A DNA stretch of 64,000 nt from Xanthomonas sp. DAR 34887 (GCF_041245805.1 NZ_CP162490.1:5123001-5187000), one strand, 5' to 3'; shown: positions 46,601 through 57,828, numbered from the stretch's first letter. Numbers and translations are program-made. The notes: a model not told the origin generated them from the letters alone.

Positions 46601-47111
46601 ACAGCGCCATCCCCAGCGCCACATACAACGCCGGATCGGCGTAGAACGGCGCCCCGGCGCTGGACTGGCCGCTGAGCACCTGCAGGCTCATCGCCACCGC
46701 CTTGTACTGCAGCGCCAGATACGGCACCACGCCGATCAGCGCGATCACCGCCACCAGCGCCGCCAGCCGCCGCGAGCGGCCGTAGCGCGAGGAGATGAAG
46801 TCGGCGATGGACACCGTGTTCTCGCTGCGCGCGATCAGCGCCAGCCGTTCGATGATGCGCCAGCCGAACAGCAGCAGCAGCAACGGCCCCAGGTAGATCG
46901 GCAGGTAGCCGGCGCCGTTGCGCACCGCGCTGCCGACCGCGCCGTAGAACGTCCACGACGAGCAGTACACCGCCAGCGCCAGGCTGTACACCGCCGGACG
47001 CAGCCACGGCCGCTCCGGATACAGCGGGCGCCGGTCGCCCCACCACGCCACCGTGAACAGCAGCGCCGCGTAGCCGACCGATACCAGCAGCAGGATCCAG
47101 CTAGAAACCAA
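43674..47111 (-). CDS. SLC5-fused hybrid histidine kinase, CrbS-like
   Basis: A 1145-residue membrane sensor. Residues 1-520 are a sodium:solute symporter (SLC5) fold with about 13 helices (starts SWILLLVSVGYAALLF; core motif AIVCLPRQFHVAVVECSDIGD). A STAC-like linker follows (about 530-620), then a PAS domain (STTLENISAGVSVVDPAMR, about 640-740) and HisKA (AAISHDVLQPLNAAR, phospho-His about 789). HATPase (NFLANALRYTRQG; DTGPGIP; GLGLGLSICQRI) comes next, and a C-terminal receiver (NVMLVDYHLHD, Asp about 1071). This architecture is that of CrbS/MxtR, which sense acetate-related metabolism and drive acs through CrbR. A CrbR-type regulator and acs lie about 8 kb away. The stop codon lies within the target duplication of the adjacent mobile element. 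The second kinase gene is 45 nt upstream. Confidence 0.9.
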   Translation of the reverse strand: MVSSWILLLVSVGYAALLFTVAWWGDRRPLYPERPWLRPAVYSLALAVYCSSWTFYGAVGSAVRNGAGYLPIYLGPLLLLLFGWRIIERLALIARSENTVSIADFISSRYGRSRRLAALVAVIALIGVVPYLALQYKAVAMSLQVLSGQSSAGAPFYADPALYVALGMALFATLFGTRQVDATEHHHGMMLAIALESVVKLLAMVAVGVFAYVWLSGRDGRVLQSAQTLFQNTPPVGFISQTLLSFLAIVCLPRQFHVAVVECSDIGDIRKARWLFGLYLVLISAMVVPIAAAGIALFGQSGEVAHDSVVLALPLAEGRTALALVAYVGGFSAATGMVIVSSIALATMISNDLVMPVLLRRRGHQAAGADVASRVLWIRRLAILLLALIAYGYYRSSSNDSSLASYGLMAFAAVAQFAPGVIGGLYWRGASRKGVETGMVLGFATWIYTLLLPALTQAGWLAPGWLHDGPFGISWLRPQQLFGMSGWDPLAHGTFWSLLLNVGTMMLVSARWRPGLDERLRAAPFLEPYSQRPAVAGDWLGQVQVIDLQALAERMVGERHARRAFAEQAQLLGREPQPNAVADRVWVQFTERLLAASIGAASARLVLTSLLRGSGMDLGEVVAVLDEAGQELRFNREILSTTLENISAGVSVVDPAMRLTAWNRRYQQMFGYPDGMLYVGRPVADLIRYNAERGELGEGRIEDQINRRIAHLRAGTSHVFERTRSDGKVIEMRGQPLPGGGYVTSYNDITDYKRAEQALLEANETLEQRVAERSREAELAQQSKTRFLAAISHDVLQPLNAARLFASALREAHQNEEQRHLAERVDASLRAAEELLDGLLDVSRLDAGGMRPTLEDFDASVLLRELAAQYTPVAAGRGLRMRVYARPIWVRSDRRLLRRVLQNFLANALRYTRQGRIVLGMRGRGAALELQVWDTGPGIPKHHMQQIFEEFQRYQQPFDWGEQGLGLGLSICQRISRLLGHDLDARSAVGHGSMFSIAVPRVAPVPQKQRQQRSAASSDSLAGLRVLCVDNDQEILDGMRALLGRWQVEVICAGTVDEALLLAARAPNVMLVDYHLHDRLDGLDTLDALREAMVGPVAGALLTADGRDELKLQARERGYRLLTKPVKPASLRAFLTAYHDPIKSD

Positions 47112-47156
47112 GGGCGAGGTCCCCGGTGCGTTCGCCGCAGTCTAGCTTGCCGCCGC

Positions 47157-48560
47157 TCACGAAACCGCCGCCGCGCCGGCGTGCAGCGGCAGCCGCAGGC
47201 GGAACACGCTGCCCTGCCCGGGCGCGCTCTCGACCAGCAGTGCGCCGCCGGCCGCGGCGATCAGGTTGGCGCTGACCGCCAGCCCCAGGCCGGTGCCCTG
47301 GCCGCTGGGCTTGGTGGTGAAGAACGGTTCCAGGCAGCGCGCGCGCACGTCCTCGCTCATGCCGTGGCCGCTGTCGCGCACCGCGATCTCCAGCGTGGCA
47401 TCGGGCCGCGGCGCCAGGGTCAGCTCGAACTGCCCGCCCTCGGGCATCGCCTGCTGCGCGTTGGCGGCGAGATTGAGCAGGATCAGCTCCAGCTGCGCGC
47501 GGTCGAAGCGCACCGGGCACGGCGCCTCGTGCAGATGCAGGCGCACCTGCACGCCCAGGCCGAACAGCTGGTCGAACATCGGACGCATGCCGGCGATCGT
47601 CTCGGCCGGTTCGAACACTTCCAGCCGCGTGGATTCCTGGCGACTGAAATCCAGCAGCTTGCGGGTCACCGCCGCCGCGCGCCGCGCCGCCGCATCGGCG
47701 CCCTGCAGCGCGGCCTTGAGCTGTTGCGGATCGTCGCTGCGCCGCGCGCGCGCGGCATAGCCCATGATCAGGCTCAGCAGATGATTGAAATCGTGCGCCA
47801 CGCCGCTGGCCAGGCGGCCGACGCTCTCCATCTTCTGCGCGTGCACCAGCTGGTCGCGCGAACGTTCCTTTTCCTGCATCTCCAGCTGCAGCCGGTCGCG
47901 CGAACGGGCCAGGTCGTTGCCGCGCTTGCGCGCCAGGTCCAGGCTCTCGCGCAACGCCGCCACCGACCGGTCCAGCACCACCGCGGCGATGCCAAAGCCG
48001 GCGATGCCGAGCAGCGCGCTCTCCAGCAACCGCGGCATCAGCGTGGGCATGAAGAACGAGCGCGTCGCGTCGCGCCATGCCCCCAGCGCCACCACCAGCA
48101 CCAGCCACACCACCGCGCCCCACAGTGCGCGCCGGCTCAGCAGCAGCCCGCCGATCAGCACCGGCAACAGTTGGCTCAACTGCCCGCGCAGCTGCGCTTC
48201 CAGCCCCCATCGCACATAGCCCACGCTCAGCAGCGCCAGGCTCACCAGCACGAACATCCGCGCTGCCCACAGGAACGCGCCGCGCCGCAGCAGCACGAAG
48301 CAGGCGCACATCGCCAGCGTGTTGGCCGCCGCCAGCCACAGCGCGACGGGGTCCATGGCCGCGCCGCTCCGCCCCCAGGCAAGCAGCATCGTCATCGGCT
48401 GGTACAGGCCCACGAATGCCAGCACCACCTGCAGCATCGCCGCGTTGCGCCGATCGACCTGATCGGTGACCGGGACATCGCGCCACCAGTGCCACAGACG
48501 CGCCAGAGCGCCGGCCGCCGGCTTGGAAGAATGGGGTGCGGAGTCGGGACGAAGCGTCAT
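47157..48560 (-). CDS. Membrane-bound sensor histidine kinase
   Basis: A 467-residue kinase with about six hydrophobic segments between residues 40 and 200 (no recognisable ligand domain) and a coiled-coil (about 205-245). HisKA with phospho-His in GVAHDFNHLLSLIMG and an HATPase_c domain (LNLAANAQQAMPEGG; DSGHGMSED; GLGLAVSANLI) follow. It has no receiver domain, so it must act on a separate regulator, possibly the CrbR-like protein. It precedes the CrbS-like kinase by 45 nt on the same strand and is likely in one operon with it. It diverges from the GGDEF gene at 48716. The signal sensed is unknown. Confidence 0.85.
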   Translation of the reverse strand: MTLRPDSAPHSSKPAAGALARLWHWWRDVPVTDQVDRRNAAMLQVVLAFVGLYQPMTMLLAWGRSGAAMDPVALWLAAANTLAMCACFVLLRRGAFLWAARMFVLVSLALLSVGYVRWGLEAQLRGQLSQLLPVLIGGLLLSRRALWGAVVWLVLVVALGAWRDATRSFFMPTLMPRLLESALLGIAGFGIAAVVLDRSVAALRESLDLARKRGNDLARSRDRLQLEMQEKERSRDQLVHAQKMESVGRLASGVAHDFNHLLSLIMGYAARARRSDDPQQLKAALQGADAAARRAAAVTRKLLDFSRQESTRLEVFEPAETIAGMRPMFDQLFGLGVQVRLHLHEAPCPVRFDRAQLELILLNLAANAQQAMPEGGQFELTLAPRPDATLEIAVRDSGHGMSEDVRARCLEPFFTTKPSGQGTGLGLAVSANLIAAAGGALLVESAPGQGSVFRLRLPLHAGAAAVS

Positions 48561-48715
48561 GTACGGACCGGCAGGAAGCGCACCGACGGGCGGATGCGGA
48601 CTGCGGCTATATTAGCCACCTCCGTTCCCCCGCTGCCTGCTGGCGCCGCGCCGAACACCCCGGCGCGGTGTGGATGACAGGCCGATCCCATCGTTCGACC
48701 GCTGGATACCTCCCG

Positions 48716-50617
48716 ATGATGTCGTGTCGCTTCAAGCGTTTTGGCCGATTGCTGCTTCTGGCTGCCGCAAGCTTGCCGATCATGCCGGTGCTGGCGCAGA
48801 CCATCCCCAGCGGCGATCCCTATGAGGGCACGCTGCAACGCTGCCGCGCCGACCTGGGGCAGCAGCCGCAGGCATCGCTGCGCGTGGCCAGCGACCTGCT
48901 GGCCAAACCGGAGCTGCCGCTGCCGGTGCAAGTGATGGCCACAGGCTGTCTGGCGACCGCGCAACAGCTGGTCGGCGACAGCGCGAAGGCGACCGCGTCC
49001 ACCGAGCGTCTGCTGACCCTACTGCAGCGCCCCGGATTGCCGCCGATCGTGCGTAACAACGAGCGCATGCAGGCGGCGTTGCTTCTGCAGCAGCTGGGTC
49101 AGTTGCCACGTGCGATCAAGCTGCTGGAGCAGATCCAGGCCGATGCGGTGGCCGAGGGCGATCTCGCCATGCAGCTCAATGCGCTGATATCGATCGGGCT
49201 GATGCGTGGCGCACTGGACGATCCCGAGGGCGCACTGGCCTACTTCCAGCAAGCGAACGTCCTGTTGCAGCGGCTGCAACGGCCGCCGGCGCCGGCCGAT
49301 ATGATGCTGCACTACAACTACGCGTATACGCTGCTGGTGCTCAAGCGCTACGAGGAGGCCGATCGCGCTTTCGCACGTGCCACGCAGACGGGCGCCCTGC
49401 TGGGCAATCAGGACGTATTGCTGAACCGCATCGTCAGCCATCGCGGCGAAATCCAGCGCGCCAGCGGGCACCCGGAACGGGCCGAGCCGCTGGTGCAGCA
49501 GGCGCTGCAGTGGCAGCAGACGCATGGCGATCGACAGGGCGCCGTGGTCAGCCTGCAGCGCCTGGCGCGGCTGCGGCTGGAGCAGAAGCGCAATGCCGAC
49601 GCGCTGGCCTACGCCGAGCAGGCGCAGGCATTGGCCGTGAGCAGCAACTACATGCTCGAAGTTCGCGACGGTCTGGATGTGCTGGGCGAGGTCCACGCCG
49701 CGCTGGGCGATACCGCAGCGGCCGCGCGCGATGCGCAGCAGGCGCATGCGATGGACCGCGCCAAGGCGCGTGGCGAAACCTACGCGGCGCTGGCCAGTCT
49801 GCAAGCCTCCGCCGCGCAGACACCGCGCACCGTCGATGCGCGTGTGGCGCGCGCCGACCACGCCGGCACCATCGCCATCGGCGTCGCCCTGGCGCTGACC
49901 CTCGGCGTGGTGCTGGTGGTGCTGTACCGGCGCCGCCAGCGCCATGCGCTCGACCTCGGCCAGCGCGACCCGCTGACCGGGCTGTTGAACCGACCGGAGG
50001 TCGAGCGCCGCATGCAGGCGCTGTTCGCCACGGCGGCGGACGCGGCCGGCGAAACCGACAACCGCTGCGCGCTGCTGCTGGTGGACGTGGACGGATTCAA
50101 GGCCTTGAACGCGCGCTACGGCCATGCCGCCGGCGACCGCGCGCTGCTGGCGCTGGCCACCTGCCTGCGCGAAAACTGCGACGCCGACGACCTGGTCGCA
50201 CGCTGGGGCAGCGAGGAGTTCCTGGTGGTGCGTGCGGACACGTCGTCGGCTGCGGCCTTCGCACTGGCCGCGCACCTGCGCGGGGCGACGGAACGCCTGC
50301 GCGTGGAGGCCGGCCAGGGCGAGCTGCTGCCGTTGACGGTCTCGGTCGGCGTGGCGCCGTTTCCGCTGTTCCATCGCTCCGATGCGCGCTTGCAGGACAG
50401 CGTGGCGCTGGCCGAGCGCGCGGTCCAGGCGGCCGGGCAGGCCGGCGGCAATGCCTGGGCCGGAGTGTGGGGCGTGCAGGACGATGCGCCGACCACGCCG
50501 CAGCAGGTCCTGCAGGATCCGCTGCAGGCGCGCGCGCACGGCTGGGTACTGCTCGACGGCAGCGATCCGTTGCTGTGGACGCGTGCGTTCGCTGCGCCGG
50601 CCGCGCACCGCGCGTGA
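48716..50617 (+). CDS. TPR-like sensor diguanylate cyclase (GGDEF) protein
   Basis: A 633-residue protein with a signal peptide/anchor (residues 1-29, ending PVLAQT) and a long periplasmic TPR-like helical region (about 35-370). One transmembrane segment follows (about 384-405, GTIAIGVALALTLGVVLVVLYRRR), then a cytoplasmic GGDEF domain (about 420-590: RDPLTGLLNRPEVERR, ALLLVDVDGFKALNARYGH). The catalytic loop reads RWGSEEF rather than GGDEF/GGEEF: the second Gly is Ser, so activity is uncertain, although the Glu-Glu metal pair remains. It would make cyclic di-GMP in response to a periplasmic cue. Two ATGs (48716, 48719) are possible. It is divergent from the histidine-kinase operon. Confidence 0.85.
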   Translation: MMSCRFKRFGRLLLLAAASLPIMPVLAQTIPSGDPYEGTLQRCRADLGQQPQASLRVASDLLAKPELPLPVQVMATGCLATAQQLVGDSAKATASTERLLTLLQRPGLPPIVRNNERMQAALLLQQLGQLPRAIKLLEQIQADAVAEGDLAMQLNALISIGLMRGALDDPEGALAYFQQANVLLQRLQRPPAPADMMLHYNYAYTLLVLKRYEEADRAFARATQTGALLGNQDVLLNRIVSHRGEIQRASGHPERAEPLVQQALQWQQTHGDRQGAVVSLQRLARLRLEQKRNADALAYAEQAQALAVSSNYMLEVRDGLDVLGEVHAALGDTAAAARDAQQAHAMDRAKARGETYAALASLQASAAQTPRTVDARVARADHAGTIAIGVALALTLGVVLVVLYRRRQRHALDLGQRDPLTGLLNRPEVERRMQALFATAADAAGETDNRCALLLVDVDGFKALNARYGHAAGDRALLALATCLRENCDADDLVARWGSEEFLVVRADTSSAAAFALAAHLRGATERLRVEAGQGELLPLTVSVGVAPFPLFHRSDARLQDSVALAERAVQAAGQAGGNAWAGVWGVQDDAPTTPQQVLQDPLQARAHGWVLLDGSDPLLWTRAFAAPAAHRA

Positions 50618-50792
50618 ACGCGTCCGGATGCGGCGCGGCGCCGTTGCTGGCGGTCGCCGTACCCTCCCCCCAATCCCTCTCTCCCAAGGGAACTTCCTTC
50701 GGTCGCCGATGGGAGACGGGCTATGTGCCGGCAGTGCCGCGCGTGCGACAGGCTAAGATTCGCGCAGTGAACGCCCACGCCCGCCCACAACG

Positions 50793-53219
<2,427 letters not shown>

Positions 53220-53229
53220 CCGGCGTTCT

Positions 53230-53302
53230 GTCGCGGCTAAAGCCGCGCCTACAGTGCGCATGGCCGCACGCCTGTCCCTGTAGGAGCGGCTTCAGCCGCG
53301 AC
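53230..53302. repeat. Type I REPIN
   Basis: GTCGCGGCTAAAGCCGCGCCTAC (53230-53252, two differences from consensus) and GTAGGAGCGGCTTCAGCCGCGAC (53280-53302) form an inverted pair between the converging AAA gene and the GH94 gene. Confidence 0.85.
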
Positions 53303-53337
53303 AGAACGCCAGACCTCGCCGGGGAGAACGCCCGCCC

Positions 53338-55737
53338 TCACCCACCCGGCAGCACCACCTCGACCAGATAACGCCGCCCTGGCGCGATGCCGTCGATCCG
53401 CGGCACCTCCAGCGTGCGCCCATCCACGCTGACCCGCTGCGCAACGCAGCCCGCATCGCGCCGCATGCGCACCTCGAACAGCGCTCCGCGAAAACGACGC
53501 TGTACCGTCGCCTGCAACCAATGCGAGGGCAGCTGCGGGCGCACGCACAGCGCCTCACCCTCGCCCTTGAGCCCGAACAATCCCTCGATCAGGCAGCGAT
53601 ACAGCCATGCCGCGGTGCCGGTATTGAACAATTGGCTGGAACGGCCGGCGGTGCGCGGCAATTCGCGCCAGGCGCCACGGTAATAGTTCGGCACGAACAC
53701 CGGCAATTGGCCGCGCTGCAGGTAGTCGGCCAGGTCCGGCCCCGGGATCATCGCGCGCAGCACGCGCCAGGCGCGGTCGGCGTCGCCGATCGCGTACAAC
53801 GCATGCAGGTAGAACGCGGCGGCGTGGTTGTAGACCGACCCGTTCTCCGCCGAACCTGGATGCTTCTGCGTCAGCCGGCCCACGTCCTCGCGCATCGCGG
53901 TGTACGGCGGCGCCAGCATCGTCGGCCCGTACGGCGTGTCCAGCTGTGCATCGACCGCCTGCAGCAGGCGCGCGCGCCGGTCCGCATCGGCGGTACCGGC
54001 GAGCAGCGCCCAGCTCTGCGGATTGAGATAGATACGGCCTTCCGCGTCGTCCTTGATACCGAAACGCACGCCGTCGTCGGTGATGCCGCGCGCATACCAG
54101 TCGCCATCCCACAATTCGCGATTGACCGCAGCGTTGACCTCCTCCGCGCCGGCGCGGCATGCGGCCGCCTGGGCGTGGCGGCCATGGCGTTCGCAGAGCG
54201 TCGCCCACAGCTGCAGCGCGTATGCCGTGGCCACCGACAGCCAGCCGGACACGCCGCGACCGCGGTAGCCGACCATGTTCATCGGATCGCACCAATCGCC
54301 CTGCGCGATATAGCTCAGCCCGCGCGCATCGCGTGCGCCGAGCAGCCAGCGCATCGCTGCGTCCAGCCGCTCGGCGACACTGACGCCGCGCCCGTCGGCG
54401 CCGACCACGATCTCGTCGAGCAGCGCCGCATCGCCGGTCTCGTCCAGATACGCCGACAGGAACACCGGCAGCCACACGCAATGGTCGGTATGCGGCACCT
54501 GGTTGATGTATTTCAGTTCCGCGCCTTCGATCAGCAGGATGCCGTCCGGCATCGCGCCGCTGGCTTCCTGCTGCGACAGCGCATGCAGCAACGCCGCGCG
54601 CGCGGTCTGCGGGCGCAGGAAGCTCATGCCCATGTGGTCCTGCAGGAAGTTGCGGGTCTGCGGATCGGTGGTCAGGCGGTTGACGTCGCCGTGATAGAAC
54701 ACCTGCCGCGGCAGCCAATGGTTGACCAGGTTGTCCAGGCACGGATCGGGCGTGGCGATCTGCAGGCAACCGGCCGACTCTTCCAGGTAATCGCGGTACG
54801 CGGCGGCCGCCTCGGCGAACCCGGCCGCGGACAGATAGCGTTGCCGCAGCGCCGCGATCTCCGCATCGTCGCGCGCCGGGCCGAACAGAAAGCGAAGCGT
54901 GTGTTCCTGCTGCGGCTGCAGCGTCAGGCGGTACTGCAAGGCCGCGGTGGGCGTTTCGTAGCGCGCATCGCTGCCGCCCAGCCGCGGCTGCAGCACCGCA
55001 CTCGGTGCGTGCAACCCGCCCTCGCCCTCGAACGCCGATTGCCGCGCCTCCCACGCCTCCGGCGCCTGCTCGTGCAGCAGGAACGTGCAGTCCTTGAAGT
55101 CGCGGTTGCGGAAATAGTCCTCGACCTTCTGGTACGGCGTGACGCTGCGGCACACGATCCCGCCCAGGTCGGTGCGGTACTCGCCGCTCTGGTGCATCCA
55201 CGACATGTAGCCGACCGGGAAATACGCATACAACGCGATCCGACGCGCGCGCCCGTCCAGATTGCGCACCTGGCACTGCCACAGCTCGACCGTGTCCTCG
55301 ACCGGCAACTGCAGGCGTACCTCCACCTCGATGTCCGCATAACGCACACACCAGGCGATGTCGCGCTTGCCGACCGAGAAGCGGAACGCCTGCGGCGTCG
55401 CCCGCACCGGCTCGTACGGCACCGAATAGACCGCGCCGCTGTCCTCGTCCTTGAGATAGAAGAAGCGCCCCGGATGATGCGCGTAGTACGGCTGCTCCGG
55501 CTGCATGAAGGTCCTGGCCTCCAGGTTCGGCGCATGCGCGTACTTGGCCGGCTCCGGCTGCATGAACTGCGCGGTGGCGTAGCCGCGGCAGGTGAGCTGG
55601 ATCATCATCTTCCGGTTCCACAGAAAGCCGCCGGCATTGGGCAGGGCCGTCGGGCTGTACAGCTCGTAGCGCTCGCCATCGGCGCTGGGCGCCAGCAACT
55701 CGGTTACCTCGCGGAATGCATCGTTGCCAACGCTCAT
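53338..55737 (-). CDS. GH94 glycoside phosphorylase, probably cellobionic acid phosphorylase
   Basis: A 799-residue cytoplasmic phosphorylase. The N-terminal beta-sandwich (residues 1-270), linker and (alpha/alpha)6 barrel of GH94 are visible through FLWNRKMMIQ, SWMHQSGEYRTDLGG, FLQDHMGMSFLRPQTAR, VPHTDHCVWLPVFLSAYLDETGD, QGDWCDPMNMVGYRGRG and SVYNHAAAFYLHALYAIGDAD. QGDWCDPMN holds the general-acid Asp, about residue 480. The WCDPMN reading differs from the WNDxxN of cellobiose phosphorylases and suits the cellobionate subgroup first described in Xanthomonas campestris. The GPH transporter gene overlaps by 4 nt and gluconokinase is divergent. Cellobionate plus phosphate would give glucose-1-phosphate and gluconate. 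The exact substrate is inferred from context and motif. Confidence 0.85.
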   Translation of the reverse strand: MSVGNDAFREVTELLAPSADGERYELYSPTALPNAGGFLWNRKMMIQLTCRGYATAQFMQPEPAKYAHAPNLEARTFMQPEQPYYAHHPGRFFYLKDEDSGAVYSVPYEPVRATPQAFRFSVGKRDIAWCVRYADIEVEVRLQLPVEDTVELWQCQVRNLDGRARRIALYAYFPVGYMSWMHQSGEYRTDLGGIVCRSVTPYQKVEDYFRNRDFKDCTFLLHEQAPEAWEARQSAFEGEGGLHAPSAVLQPRLGGSDARYETPTAALQYRLTLQPQQEHTLRFLFGPARDDAEIAALRQRYLSAAGFAEAAAAYRDYLEESAGCLQIATPDPCLDNLVNHWLPRQVFYHGDVNRLTTDPQTRNFLQDHMGMSFLRPQTARAALLHALSQQEASGAMPDGILLIEGAELKYINQVPHTDHCVWLPVFLSAYLDETGDAALLDEIVVGADGRGVSVAERLDAAMRWLLGARDARGLSYIAQGDWCDPMNMVGYRGRGVSGWLSVATAYALQLWATLCERHGRHAQAAACRAGAEEVNAAVNRELWDGDWYARGITDDGVRFGIKDDAEGRIYLNPQSWALLAGTADADRRARLLQAVDAQLDTPYGPTMLAPPYTAMREDVGRLTQKHPGSAENGSVYNHAAAFYLHALYAIGDADRAWRVLRAMIPGPDLADYLQRGQLPVFVPNYYRGAWRELPRTAGRSSQLFNTGTAAWLYRCLIEGLFGLKGEGEALCVRPQLPSHWLQATVQRRFRGALFEVRMRRDAGCVAQRVSVDGRTLEVPRIDGIAPGRRYLVEVVLPGG

Positions 55738-57113
55738 GCGCCTGCTTCCTTCGCGGCGCGCTTGCGTGCCGCCAGTTCCTGTTGAATGCGCAGCAGCGCC
55801 GCGTCGTCGAGCGGATAGAACCGCATCGTCCACGCCGCCAGCAGCGCGACCGCGCCCGGAATCACCGTCAGCAGCAGCACGATCCCCAGCTGCGATGCAT
55901 CGCTCTGCGCCTGATTGGCCACATACCCCATCCCCGCCAGCATCCACGCGATGCAGGCCGAGGCCAGCGCGCCGCCGAGCTTCTGCGAGAACGTCGCCGC
56001 CGAAAACGTCATCGCGGTGGCGCGGCGCCCGGTCTTCCATTCGGTGTAGTCGGCCGTGTCGGCGTACATCGAGAACGCCAGCGGCGATTTCGGCCCCAGC
56101 GCGAGGCCGATCAGCAGGTTGAGCGCGAACAGCGCCCAGATCGCCTCGCGCGGAATGAAGAACATCGCGCAGCTGAGCACGCCCACCAGCGCCATCAATC
56201 CCATCATCAGCCGGCGCTTGTCGAACAGCCGGGTCAGCAGCGGCGTGGCCGCCGCGCCCAGCGCCAGCGCCACCGAATAGCTGCCCAGGAACCAGCCGGT
56301 CAGGTCGGGACGGCCGACGTAGTACTTGAAGTAGTACACGCCGGCACCGGCGCGCATGACAATGGTGATCATGATGATCAGCGCCAGCGCGAACAGCACC
56401 CGCCATGGCGGATTGCGCAACAGGTCGGCGATGTCCTGCAGCACCGGCGTGCGCGGCTGCGGCAGCGGCTGCACGCGCTCGCGCGTGGTGGCGAACACGA
56501 TCGCGAACAGTACCGCCGCGGCGATGCCGTAGACCAGCATGGTGCGCTGCCAGCCCTGCGCATCGTCGCCGTTGCCGAACCAGCGCACCATGTCCAGCGT
56601 GGCGTAGTTGACCAGCGTGGTACCGGCGAAGGCGGCGATGAAGCGGAAACTGATCAACGTGGTGCGCTGCTGGCTGTCGGCGGTGATCACCCCCGACAGC
56701 GCCGAATACGGGATGCTGATCACCGTGTACATCAGCATCATCAAGCCGAAGGTGGCGTAGGCCCAGACCAGCCGACCACCCTGGCCCAAATCCGGCGTGG
56801 TGTAGGCCAGCACGCCGCTGACCGCCATCGGCAGTGCGGCGAACAGCAGATACGGGCGGAACTTGCCCCAACGCGAGCGGGTGCGATCGGCGATGGCCCC
56901 CATCAGCGGATCGGTGACCGCGTCGACCACCTTAGTCAGCAGGATCATCGTGCCCACCGCCGCCGCCGGCAGGCCCATGGTGTCGGTGTAGAAGATCAGC
57001 AGGAACGCGGAGATATTGGCCCAGTAGAAATTGAAGCCCATGTCGCCGACGCCGTAGCCGACCTTTTCGGTCCAGCGCAGCGGAGCATCGGCGCGTTGCG
57101 GCGGTGTGGGCAT
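55734..57113 (-). CDS. GPH-family (MelB-like) sugar:cation symporter
   Basis: A 459-residue MFS transporter of the glycoside-pentoside-hexuronide family, with motifs KVGYGVGDMGFNFYW, VVDAVTDPLMGAIADRTRSRWGKFRPYLL and the cytoplasmic TADYTEWKTGRRATAM. It has about 12 helices and no signal peptide. Its stop codon overlaps the start of the GH94 gene (ATGA), so the two are co-translated and it presumably brings in the phosphorylase substrate, probably cellobionate. ATG 57113 starts just upstream of the conserved first helix. It is divergent from gntK at 57265, with about 150 nt between them for both promoters. Confidence 0.88.
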   Translation of the reverse strand: MPTPPQRADAPLRWTEKVGYGVGDMGFNFYWANISAFLLIFYTDTMGLPAAAVGTMILLTKVVDAVTDPLMGAIADRTRSRWGKFRPYLLFAALPMAVSGVLAYTTPDLGQGGRLVWAYATFGLMMLMYTVISIPYSALSGVITADSQQRTTLISFRFIAAFAGTTLVNYATLDMVRWFGNGDDAQGWQRTMLVYGIAAAVLFAIVFATTRERVQPLPQPRTPVLQDIADLLRNPPWRVLFALALIIMITIVMRAGAGVYYFKYYVGRPDLTGWFLGSYSVALALGAAATPLLTRLFDKRRLMMGLMALVGVLSCAMFFIPREAIWALFALNLLIGLALGPKSPLAFSMYADTADYTEWKTGRRATAMTFSAATFSQKLGGALASACIAWMLAGMGYVANQAQSDASQLGIVLLLTVIPGAVALLAAWTMRFYPLDDAALLRIQQELAARKRAAKEAGA

Positions 57114-57264
57114 CGGCGATCCTGTCGGGTGGTCATGCGATGATGGAACGGCGCCAGTGCGCGTTCCGCTGATCGTGGCGTGCCGACGCTACACCACGCT
57201 GCGCGCATCGCCAACGCCGGCGCACGCATCATGCCAAACCTCCTGCAAGGTATAACCGCTCGTG

Positions 57265-57828
57265 ATGGACGCAACATCCCAGAATTTCTTGCCGCAGCGC
57301 AGCGAAGCCATCGTCGTGATGGGCATTTCCGGCAGCGGCAAGACCAGCGTCGCGCAGGCGCTGGCCGCGCACTACCGCCTCGTATTCCTGGACGCCGACG
57401 ATTTCCACAGCGCCGAGGCCAAGGCGCAGATGGCGCACGGCGTCCCGCTGACCGACGCGCAGCGCGTGCCCTGGGTGGCAGCGCTGGCGCTGCGCCTGCG
57501 CCAGTCGATCGATGCCGGCCAAAGCGTCGTGCTGGCGTTCTCCGGATTGCGCCGTTTGCATCGGCAACAGCTGCGCGACAGCGGCGTGCCGATGCGCTTC
57601 GTGTTCCTGCATGCGGCCGCGCATGTGATCGCCGAGCGTCTGGCGCGGCGCAGCGGCCACTTCATGTCGCCGGCCCTGCTGCAGAGCCAGATCGATACGC
57701 TGGAGCTGCCGCTGGAGGAGTCGGACGTACTCTCGGTGGACGTGGACGCACCGTTCGATGCGGTGGTGGCGGATGCGATCGCGCAGCTGGATGCCGCGCC
57801 TGGCGGTGCGCGGGTCGATGCGGGTTAG
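57265..57828 (+). CDS. gntK: Gluconokinase
   Basis: A 187-residue GntK-type kinase that phosphorylates gluconate to 6-phosphogluconate. The P-loop VVMGISGSGKTSVA is at residues 18-31, with LDADDFHSAEAKAQMAHG, PLTDAQRVPWVAALA and FLHAAAHVIAERLARRSGHFMSPALLQSQIDTLE all conserved in the family. Its location beside the GH94 phosphorylase/transporter pair, whose reaction releases gluconate, supports a joint pathway into the pentose-phosphate or Entner-Doudoroff routes. A GTG one codon upstream (57262) is an alternative start; AAGG at 57247-57250 is the likely ribosome site. Confidence 0.92.
   Translation: MDATSQNFLPQRSEAIVVMGISGSGKTSVAQALAAHYRLVFLDADDFHSAEAKAQMAHGVPLTDAQRVPWVAALALRLRQSIDAGQSVVLAFSGLRRLHRQQLRDSGVPMRFVFLHAAAHVIAERLARRSGHFMSPALLQSQIDTLELPLEESDVLSVDVDAPFDAVVADAIAQLDAAPGGARVDAG

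Noticed and set aside
43695..48677. A 1660-codon plus-strand open frame
   Set aside because: It is antisense to the CrbS-like kinase and second kinase genes, which have complete domain motifs. The composition is a GC artefact.
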